Made by a program: the position numbers and the translations under genes
The notes under the pieces: generated by a model
The model's input: only the letters and a program-made list of their open reading frames with translations
Told to the model about the DNA's origin: nothing
The model's database searches: none
Shown: positions 58,727-64,000 of the stretch, piece by piece
Layout of the letters: the number at the start of each line of letters is the position of its first letter
How positions within the stretch are numbered: position 1 is the first letter of the stretch
From: Paenibacillus sp. Root444D2
Lineage (GTDB): Bacteria > Bacillota > Bacilli > Paenibacillales > NBRC-103111
Assembly (NCBI RefSeq): GCF_001426375.1
Contig: NZ_LMEO01000045.1
Coordinates: 1,174,452 to 1,238,451 of the forward strand
Direction of reading: 5' to 3'
DNA length: 64,000 nucleotides

Positions 58727-59356
58727 CTACATCGTATACAAAGCTTGCAGCGCAAGCTTCATCAGCACATCAACAGAATCCGACGGATTCGCTTTCGGCT
58801 TTACTTGCAACCATGCACGATCAGCTTCTGCTTCCGTGTAGCCAAGCGTCATCAACGCTTCCTTCGCTTCGCTCCAGGCATGACCGCCATCGGTCAGCTG
58901 CGCCGATCCGACCACGCTTAAAGCAACCGCAGCTTCCGGACTTGAGAAGCTTACCGAACCCAATTTGTCCTTCAGATCCAATATAATCCGCTGTGCTGTC
59001 TTCTTTCCGATGCCAGGGAGTTTTGTCAAGAACGCTAGATTCTCCTGGCTAATTGCTAGAATCACAGCTTCTGGTCTTCCGCCTGCAGCAAGAATGCCCA
59101 GTGCAACCTTTGGTCCAATACCCGTTACATCAAGCAATAAGCGGAACAAGGACTGCTCATCCCGTGACATAAAGCCGAATAGCAAATGAGCATCTTCACG
59201 CACATGATAATGAATGAACATCGTGACAGCTTCATCTTCCTTATGCGGCAGCGCATAGGGATTCGGACAAAATACACGATAACCCACCCCGTTTACATCC
59301 AGCACCGCATAGTCGCTCTCGCGTGCAGCAACTTTCCCTCTTAAGAAATCTATCAT
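58727..59356 (-). CDS. ruvA: Holliday junction binding protein RuvA
   Basis: 209 residues. OB fold MIDFLRGKVAARESDYAVL, helix-hairpin-helix pairs LLDVTGIGPKVALGILAAG and LPGIGKKTAQRIILDLKDK, and the C-terminal RuvB-binding domain. The start overlaps the ruvC stop by 4 bp. Confidence 0.97.
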   Translation of the reverse strand: MIDFLRGKVAARESDYAVLDVNGVGYRVFCPNPYALPHKEDEAVTMFIHYHVREDAHLLFGFMSRDEQSLFRLLLDVTGIGPKVALGILAAGGRPEAVILAISQENLAFLTKLPGIGKKTAQRIILDLKDKLGSVSFSSPEAAVALSVVGSAQLTDGGHAWSEAKEALMTLGYTEAEADRAWLQVKPKANPSDSVDVLMKLALQALYTM

Positions 59357-59856
59357 CTTTTCCTGACCTCATTTATCCTAGATTGCAAAGCAGAAGAATG
59401 GGCATGGCAAATAGCAATAGCAAGCGCGTCGGCCACATCATCAGGCTTAGGCACTTGGGACAGTTTTAGTAATATTTTGACCATTTCCTGTACTTGGTGT
59501 TTCTCCGCTTTCCCGTAGCCAACAACGGATTGTTTGACTTGAAGTGGAGTATATTCAGCAATCGACAACCCAGCCTGAACACCCGCAAGAATCATAACAC
59601 CCCGCGCTTGTCCTACAGTAAATGCCGTCGTTACATTCCGATTAAAGAACAATTTCTCTATCGACATCGCGTCCGGTTTATATTTCTCTATTAATTGCGT
59701 CGTAGCATCATAGACATCTTTCAGCCTGATCCCAGGGTCCGTATGTGCTTCGGTCTGAATTGAACCATACTGCACAGGAATGAGCTTACTCCCGATCTTA
59801 TCAATAAAGCCAAAACCAACAATCGCGATCCCCGGATCAATACCCAGAATACGCAC
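59353..59856 (-). CDS. ruvC: Crossover junction endodeoxyribonuclease RuvC
   Basis: 167 residues. The four acidic residues are Asp7 (GIDPGI), Glu67 (SIEKLFF), Asp140 and Asp143 (PDDVADALA). It cuts Holliday junctions. B. subtilis lacks ruvC and uses RecU, so the ruvC-ruvA-ruvB operon is a Paenibacillaceae-type arrangement. Confidence 0.95.
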   Translation of the reverse strand: MRILGIDPGIAIVGFGFIDKIGSKLIPVQYGSIQTEAHTDPGIRLKDVYDATTQLIEKYKPDAMSIEKLFFNRNVTTAFTVGQARGVMILAGVQAGLSIAEYTPLQVKQSVVGYGKAEKHQVQEMVKILLKLSQVPKPDDVADALAIAICHAHSSALQSRINEVRKR

Positions 59857-59917
59857 TGCAATTCTCTCCCATCTTTAAAAAAGCGAACATATGTAGTCAT
59901 TTCATTATAGCAGATAA

Positions 59918-59966
59918 CAAAAAAAAGAGATAGACTCAGGAATCTCCCGATCTACCTCTTCATCTT
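59918..59966 (-). terminator. Terminator after bofC
   Basis: AGAGATAGA and TCTACCTCT arms pair with one mismatch, with extra pairing in the loop, and a run of T follows on the minus strand. Confidence 0.75.
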
Positions 59967-59979
59967 ACTATCACCTATC

Positions 59980-60657
59980 TTAAGGTCTTGTCATTGCCCG
60001 TTCAATCTCTTGGGGCGGCATGGCATAATCGCTGAAAGTTGATAATACGCTATTATACTCCTCCAAATCAGTGACTCGGATCCCTTCATGGAGCTGCTCC
60101 ACCGTTTCGCGTGGAAGACTGCTTTCTAAATGCTTAATATTTAATTGAAAAAATGTTCGAATCACATTATCCTTGGCCGGCGTTCCATTAAATAGAGACA
60201 GATTGCTGCTGCCGTCGATGCCGAATACCGCCTTTTCCTTGCATTCCGGCGATAAATCATCGATATTTTCGGTAAAAGTGACCTCTCCATTCGCACCTAT
60301 GCTCAGCAACCAATTAGGGTGCTTCATTTGCAATTCCAATAATTCTTGAGGGCTTTGCAGGCCCAACTGACTTCGCTCTTCGCCACAAACATATTTCTTA
60401 AGCAAATAGCCCTCTCTGCTATCCGTTATTCTTTTCAACATTGTCGTTGCTTCTTGAAGACGTTGATCGTCAACCGGTGTAAGACCAGCAAAGGTCGATC
60501 TAACCGCTTCAGGGCTATCACCAGCACTTAGACGGCTCCCAGTTGCATATAATATATAGCTAACCATAACCACGGTAAAGAACATTCCTAAAGTCAACCA
60601 ACTTCTTTTCCAACGCAGCTTCCTTTTCAAATGCCTCAAAAGTTGCAGTACATTCAC
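59980..60657 (-). CDS. bofC: BofC-like forespore intercompartmental signalling protein
   Basis: 225 residues. A basic head and one membrane/signal segment (about 20-38), then an extracytoplasmic region with EGYLLKKYVCGEE and HPNWLLSIGANGEV, the BofC C-terminal pattern as I know it. BofC acts in the intermembrane space of the forespore and restrains the SpoIVB protease that triggers pro-sigma-K processing. The GTG start follows AAGGGGAT. A perfect sigma-F/G promoter upstream supports the call. Confidence 0.82.
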   Translation of the reverse strand: MNVLQLLRHLKRKLRWKRSWLTLGMFFTVVMVSYILYATGSRLSAGDSPEAVRSTFAGLTPVDDQRLQEATTMLKRITDSREGYLLKKYVCGEERSQLGLQSPQELLELQMKHPNWLLSIGANGEVTFTENIDDLSPECKEKAVFGIDGSSNLSLFNGTPAKDNVIRTFFQLNIKHLESSLPRETVEQLHEGIRVTDLEEYNSVLSTFSDYAMPPQEIERAMTRP

Positions 60658-60686
60658 CGATATCCCCTTCTATTCTCGTTTTTCCG

Positions 60687-60716
60687 TATTGTTTCCATTT
60701 GCATGAGGCACTATAC
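60687..60716 (-). promoter_or_regulatory. Sigma-F/sigma-G promoter of bofC
   Basis: Minus strand: GTATA (60712-60716), a 15-bp spacer, GGAAACAATA (60687-60696). This matches the -35 GYATA and -10 GGnnAnAnTR consensus at every defined position, about 30 bp before the start codon. In B. subtilis bofC is sigma-G dependent. Confidence 0.8.
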
Positions 60717-60739
60717 ATCATTTACCATAGAGGGAGAGT

Positions 60740-60778
60740 ATGAAACCAATCAAGACGGATGGTGAAGCCCAATCATGA
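60740..60778 (+). CDS. Candidate 12-codon leader peptide
   Basis: MKPIKTDGEAQS, after AGAGGGAG. Its TGA overlaps the ATG of the next gene in ATGA, the layout of translational coupling. Confidence 0.45.
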   Translation: MKPIKTDGEAQS

Positions 60779-60990
60779 ACGGTAGGAAACGAATCAAACG
60801 TACAACACTCCTGATTATAGGAGTTGTCCTGTTATGGGGGGCAGTCGCCATTTGGAATGAAGTACAAAAAATTGAATCTGGTGTAACCTCACCGCGTTCA
60901 ACCTCAGCCTCATATCCATCTCCATCTCAGAAAAGTCACCAAACATCCATGAATTCGGTAACAAATGGATATAAAATGAGCTCTCCCTAG
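60775..60990 (+). CDS. Small single-pass membrane protein, unknown
   Basis: 71 residues. Basic head MNGRKRIKR, one helix (about 10-27), then a Ser/Thr/Pro-rich tail. It has no good ribosome site of its own except through the upstream 12-codon frame. It is divergent from bofC. No family is recognised, and it may be lineage-specific. Confidence 0.5.
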   Translation: MNGRKRIKRTTLLIIGVVLLWGAVAIWNEVQKIESGVTSPRSTSASYPSPSQKSHQTSMNSVTNGYKMSSP

Positions 60991-61090
60991 CTTTATAATT
61001 TGACTGTAGCCACAGAAATGATATAGTCAGAAGTAGATGAAATATTCTCATACTTATCCAGGGAAACCGATATATATTTCAAAAGGCAAA

Positions 61091-61127
61091 TGCTAAGCTT
61101 ACGATACAAGTTTTCTTACGAAAACTA
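61091..61127 (+). repeat. Family A hairpin repeat, single unit, in ECF sigma leader
   Basis: AGCTTACGATACA, then AGTTTTC-TTACG-AAAACT. It is in plus orientation, like the gene it precedes, and is followed 5 bp later by family B units. Confidence 0.8.
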
Positions 61128-61132
61128 TAAAC

Positions 61133-61199
61133 GGAGAGACTTTGAGCAAGCTCAAAGATCCCAAAGCAGAGAGACTTTGAGCTACGCTCAAAGATTCCT
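61133..61199 (+). repeat. Family B hairpin repeat, two units, in ECF sigma leader
   Basis: Units at 61133-61162 and 61168-61199. The stems are CTTTGAGC/GCTCAAAG as at aspS. The inner unit is followed by TATATTAGGAGG, the same twelve bases as before aspS. Confidence 0.85.
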
Positions 61200-61218
61200 A
61201 TATTAGGAGGGGAACAGC

Positions 61219-61830
61219 ATGAATGTGGCAGAACTTCAATTAATTCAATTATCCAGACGGGGCGACCGCAACGCTTTCGTGGAGCTAGTCGAGTTATACC
61301 GAAACAAAATACAGAAACTTGCATTTCGTATGCTGCATAACAGGCCTGATTCTGAGGACATTGTTCAGGAAACATTTATCCGTGTTTATTTGAACTTAAA
61401 CCACTTTGATGAAAGTCAGAACTTCTCTACTTGGATTTATCGAATTGGTAAAAATGTCGCCATTGACTTGCTGCGTAAAAAAAGACCTGTTCAATCCTTA
61501 GATGCCGAGCTGAACGATTATGACGATGATTACAGCTATTACAGTAAGCTTGCAAGCCAAGATCAGTCGCCTGAGCACGTAGTTCTCCAAACAGAAGTTC
61601 AAGAGCATATGCATACATCCATTAATAAATTAGCTGACAAATATAGAAGTATCATTACACTATATTATCTGGAAGAGCTCTCTCTTCAGGAAATAAGTGA
61701 AAAACTGAACCTACCGATTACTACAGTGAAAACTCGTTTACACCGCGGGCGTGAATTGCTTCGCAAAAAATGGGGCATGAATTTCGTTGTCGGTTTAATG
61801 ACTTTTTTCACATTGGGTATGATCGCCTAA
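61219..61830 (+). CDS. ECF sigma factor, SigW-like, with hydrophobic C-terminal tail
   Basis: 203 residues. Sigma region 2 (about 12-90) has DSEDIVQETFIRVYLNL and FSTWIYRIGKNVAIDLLR. Region 4 (about 130-183) has LQEISEKLNLPITTVKTRLH. It resembles B. subtilis SigW, but the last 17 residues, MNFVVGLMTFFTLGMIA, form an extra hydrophobic tail that normal SigW lacks. No zinc-finger anti-sigma gene follows; a terminator comes 20 bp after the stop. The leader holds family A and B hairpins. Confidence 0.88.
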   Translation: MNVAELQLIQLSRRGDRNAFVELVELYRNKIQKLAFRMLHNRPDSEDIVQETFIRVYLNLNHFDESQNFSTWIYRIGKNVAIDLLRKKRPVQSLDAELNDYDDDYSYYSKLASQDQSPEHVVLQTEVQEHMHTSINKLADKYRSIITLYYLEELSLQEISEKLNLPITTVKTRLHRGRELLRKKWGMNFVVGLMTFFTLGMIA

Positions 61831-61850
61831 TCCATAGCATAACGAAACTA

Positions 61851-61893
61851 AGAAGCCTCCTATTCCACAAATCCTGTGGTTTAGGAGGCTTCT
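61851..61893. terminator. Bidirectional terminator between ECF sigma and safA
   Basis: AGAAGCCTCCTA pairs with TAGGAGGCTTCT, with an inner CCACA/TGTGG stem. It serves both convergent genes. Confidence 0.85.
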
Positions 61894-61902
61894 TGTTCAT
61901 TC

Positions 61903-63213
61903 TCAGAAGTTAATCCAAGGTGCGTTTTGCTTGGCGTCCTGCTTTTCAGAAGCTCTTTGTTGACGTTTCAAGAAAGCATTAAGTGCTGCTGTACCTGACA
62001 ATTTCACTTTTTTTGAAGAATTGCTGCTTGACCTATTTGCCTTCTTATCATTACGGATGTCAATTTCAACAATTTCTTCTGTATCGGTTTCTTTCGCTAG
62101 CTCATGCGTGTGGACCTGTGGCATAATAGGCGACTCATAAGGAGCTTGATAATGAGCTCCAGCATAAGGAATCCCATAAGGAGCTTGCTGGTAATCATAT
62201 GGATTATGTCCAGTCTGCTGCATGCCATAAGGAGCCTGCTGGTAGTCAAACGGATTATGTGCTGTTTGTAGCATATCATAGGGTGAAGCTGGAGGATATA
62301 TCCCAGGAACTGTTGGAAAGCCATGCTGATAACCATCCCATGGACTTTCTACTGTTCCGGTTGGATAACCAGCCGGGAATGTCGTCCAAGGCTGTTCGAT
62401 CATCGATTGGCCTCCGCAGCCACAGCCATCTTGACTCATTGGATAGGAGGTTGGCTCTGCATGATACGGAAATTGCTCATATTGTGACTGCTGATACGGT
62501 GAAAACTCCGGATAAGTTGGCACCTCTTGCTGCTCGGAACCTGGATAGGCAAATACCTCAGTCGCTTTAATGTGAAACTGCTGGAAGGGGTGGACCGCTT
62601 GCTGCTCGTAGGGTGCATGGAGACCTATAACCCCAGGCTCAGGCGCAGGAATGACTGGCTCAGTGGGCATCGGCGAAGGTACAAACGGTTGCTCAGCTAA
62701 CGGCATCGATTCTACATACGGCGCAGGCGGCGCTTGGCTTATCGGCTCTTCTGCAATCGGCATAAATGGTTGCTGATACGATTCTGCAACATCCCATGGC
62801 TGAGCTGATGGGACTTGCGCAAATGGTTCTGTCGATGGTTTAGACGTCGATAACGGCTTAATTCCTACGTGCTCATGATGCATCTTGGGCACATAAACAA
62901 TTTCACCAGTCATAAGTACATTGGGATTCTTCAGATGAGGATTTGCTTTAATCATATCTTGAAGGGGTACATCCCAAGCCTTACCAAGCTTCCATAAGCT
63001 ATCACCCTGCTCCACAACGTGTTTATAAACGTAATCTGAAGCAGGCGGATCAACTGGCTTCGGCTTGGAAGGTATTTTCACCTTCATCCCGATGTCAAGA
63101 TGATCCGGTTGTGCAATTTGCGGATTAAGTGCGATGACTTCGTCCAACGTGGTTTGATATTTTTTTGCAAGCTCGTACAGGGTATCGCCCTTTTTGACAA
63201 TGTGGATTTTCAA
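61903..63213 (-). CDS. safA: SafA-like spore coat assembly protein with two LysM domains
   Basis: About 436 residues. LysM 1 (about 1-47) begins KIHIVKKGDTLYELAKKYQT; LysM 2 (about 66-110) begins YKHVVEQGDSLWKLGKAWD. A long Pro/Gln/Tyr-rich region follows, with a DGCGCGG cluster and repeats of NPYDYQQAPYG, then a basic end. SafA (YrbA) of B. subtilis localises to the cortex-coat border and lies near bofC. I favour the TTG at 63213, 7 bp after AGGAGG; the ATG is one base from it. Confidence 0.87.
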   Translation of the reverse strand: MKIHIVKKGDTLYELAKKYQTTLDEVIALNPQIAQPDHLDIGMKVKIPSKPKPVDPPASDYVYKHVVEQGDSLWKLGKAWDVPLQDMIKANPHLKNPNVLMTGEIVYVPKMHHEHVGIKPLSTSKPSTEPFAQVPSAQPWDVAESYQQPFMPIAEEPISQAPPAPYVESMPLAEQPFVPSPMPTEPVIPAPEPGVIGLHAPYEQQAVHPFQQFHIKATEVFAYPGSEQQEVPTYPEFSPYQQSQYEQFPYHAEPTSYPMSQDGCGCGGQSMIEQPWTTFPAGYPTGTVESPWDGYQHGFPTVPGIYPPASPYDMLQTAHNPFDYQQAPYGMQQTGHNPYDYQQAPYGIPYAGAHYQAPYESPIMPQVHTHELAKETDTEEIVEIDIRNDKKANRSSSNSSKKVKLSGTAALNAFLKRQQRASEKQDAKQNAPWINF

Positions 63214-63228
63214 CACCATACCTCCTTA

Positions 63229-63337
63229 GAGTTTTCGTTAGAAAACTTACTTCGTAAGCATAAACTCGAGTTTCGTTAAAAAAACTGCTTGGTAAGCATA
63301 ATCTCGAGTTCTCGCAAGAAAACTTGCTTCGTAAGCA
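63229..63337 (-). repeat. Family A hairpin repeat, three tandem units, in safA leader
   Basis: Units at 63229-63261, 63268-63299 and 63305-63337, with periods of 39 and 37 bp. The middle unit is the most degraded (TAACGAAACT stem). The inner unit ends right before CTAAGGAGG. Confidence 0.87.
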
Positions 63338-63399
63338 TTCGCTTAGTCACAATGATATTACAGTTTATGCAGGTTCCTAGGCTTTTGCCCCTTTTGGAC

Positions 63400-63432
63400 A
63401 AAAAAAATCCCTCGCGTAATGAACGCAAGGGA
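63400..63432 (-). terminator. Terminator of pheA
   Basis: CCCTTGCGT and ACGCGAGGG arms pair with one mismatch, followed by TTTTTTT on the minus strand. Confidence 0.9.
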
Positions 63433-63441
63433 AGAACGGTA

Positions 63442-64000
63442 TTAACTCGTGTATGAATAACTCGGATAACAACCCAAAATTCGAACCTGACAACCAATCG
63501 CTTCAATTTCTTGAATGGCAGATGGCAGGAGAACGGAATCCAGGGAACCAGCAATATCGATATAGAAATAATAAGTACCGAGTTTCTTCTTCGTCGGCTT
63601 GGATTCAATCTTCGAAAGATTAATTCTGCGCCAAGCGAAGGCAGAGAGCACCTGATGCAGGGCACCTGGGTAATCTTCAGGCAGTGTGACAAGAATAGTT
63701 GTTTTCATGTCTTCCGAGGACTTTAGTTCTGACGCTTCGGTACCAACCAGCAAAAACCGGGTCATATTGTCTTTATGATCCTGTATTTCTCTTCGCAGCA
63801 TAGGAACACCATAGTTTGTAGATGCAATAGCCGTTCCGATAGCAGCCACGGTATGGTCCTGCAGCGTTGATACTATTCGTACTCCCTCTGCCGTGGAGCT
63901 TACTTGCTCAAACTCTGCCTCGCTCAAATACTGTTTCATAAATCTACTGCACTGTGCAGGAACGACCTGATGAGATAATACCTTGCGAATATGTCCATAT
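63442..64000 (-). CDS. pheA: Prephenate dehydratase, C-terminal part
   Basis: Partial: the frame is open to the right edge, so the start is outside the window. The visible 185 residues begin YGHIRKVLSHQVVPAQCSRF, part of the catalytic domain. They continue through NMTRFLLVG, with the conserved Thr-Arg-Phe, into an ACT domain with LSKIESKP, the phenylalanine-binding ESRP-like motif. It converts prephenate to phenylpyruvate under phenylalanine feedback. TrhP enzymes in other bacteria use prephenate, a possible metabolic link to the trhP genes here. Confidence 0.93.
   Translation of the reverse strand, partial: YGHIRKVLSHQVVPAQCSRFMKQYLSEAEFEQVSSTAEGVRIVSTLQDHTVAAIGTAIASTNYGVPMLRREIQDHKDNMTRFLLVGTEASELKSSEDMKTTILVTLPEDYPGALHQVLSAFAWRRINLSKIESKPTKKKLGTYYFYIDIAGSLDSVLLPSAIQEIEAIGCQVRILGCYPSYSYTS

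Noticed and set aside
61040..61105. SigW-type autoregulatory promoter (TGAAAC, 16 bp, CGTA) before the ECF sigma gene
   Set aside because: A GGAAAC is present, but no CGTA lies at the right distance.
63229..63337. CRISPR array (three regularly spaced repeats)
   Set aside because: The spaces between units are only a few bases, units occur singly elsewhere, and no cas gene is present; they are family A hairpins.
63442..63939. A complete ACT-domain protein starting at an internal ATG
   Set aside because: The frame is open to the window edge and encodes prephenate dehydratase catalytic sequence upstream, so this is the end of pheA.
1..64000. tRNA or rRNA genes, insertion sequences, prophage
   Set aside because: No tRNA-like cloverleaf, rRNA sequence, transposase, integrase or phage gene was seen on either strand.

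Overview
The window is a chromosomal stretch of a low-to-mid GC, endospore-forming Firmicute, most likely Paenibacillus or a close relative in Paenibacillaceae. The evidence is gene order that largely follows the Bacillus subtilis yrb-yrv-yrr region (safA, bofC, ruvA, ruvB, queA, tgt, yajC, yrzE, yrbG, spoVB, comN, secDF, recJ, apt, relA, dtd, hisS, aspS, tcdA, rarA, mnmA, yrvO, cymR, yrrD, yrrI, alaS, yrzL, yrrK, yrzB, mltG, trhP), strong AGGAGG ribosome binding sites, frequent GTG and TTG starts, and sporulation genes. Features absent from B. subtilis here are a ruvC gene, separate secD and secF, and a duplicated DUF1292 gene. Most genes lie on the minus strand.

Layout. 1-2.3 kb: start of the pyruvate dehydrogenase operon (pdhA, pdhB, start of E2). 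2.6-9.8 kb: esterase, the octanoyltransferase LipL that modifies lipoyl domains, a sporulation-type histidine kinase, a class B penicillin-binding protein and a chemoreceptor. 10-17.9 kb: tRNA hydroxylation genes, mltG, two DUF1292 proteins, ruvX, ireB, and alaS behind a T-box leader. 18-24 kb: a Fur-box promoter with no gene behind it, AI-2E-type permease, PRC-barrel protein, cysteine desulfurase with CymR, and divergent mnmA. 24-34 kb: rarA, a PadR/MFS efflux pair, tcdA, and hisS-aspS behind a T-box. 33-37 kb: a YodB/CatR-like repressor with a CatD-like DoxX protein, an ultra-acidic small protein, a membrane-anchored FAD protein. 37-46.7 kb: dtd, relA, apt, recJ, a cation efflux protein, secF, secD, comN. 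46.8-56.8 kb: spoVB, DUF421, permease, PAP2 phosphatase, yajC-tgt-queA, and a SpoIID/LytB protein. 57-64 kb: a repeat-rich gap, ruvCAB, bofC with a visible sigma-F/G promoter, an ECF sigma factor without an anti-sigma gene, SafA, and the 3' part of pheA.

The shared themes are translation and tRNA modification (alaS, hisS, aspS, dtd, mnmA, tcdA, trhP, tgt, queA), Holliday junction processing and replication rescue (ruvABC, ruvX, recJ, rarA), secretion (secDF, yajC), and sporulation (spoVB, bofC, safA, SpoIID-like).

The most unusual signal is a pair of short dispersed hairpin repeat families. Family A has 11 units at six loci and family B has 4 units at two loci. Every locus lies in the 5' leader of a gene, always in the gene's orientation, and the repeat next to the gene ends a few bases before its AGGAGG Shine-Dalgarno sequence. 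Also notable are a textbook sigma-A promoter overlapped by two Fur boxes that fires into a gene-free convergent gap (a candidate iron-responsive small RNA), six ATTTTC hexamers phased at 10-11 bp ahead of an ultra-acidic protein, and an array of 19-bp palindromic motifs upstream of the SpoIID-like gene. No tRNA or rRNA genes, CRISPR array or insertion sequence were seen.
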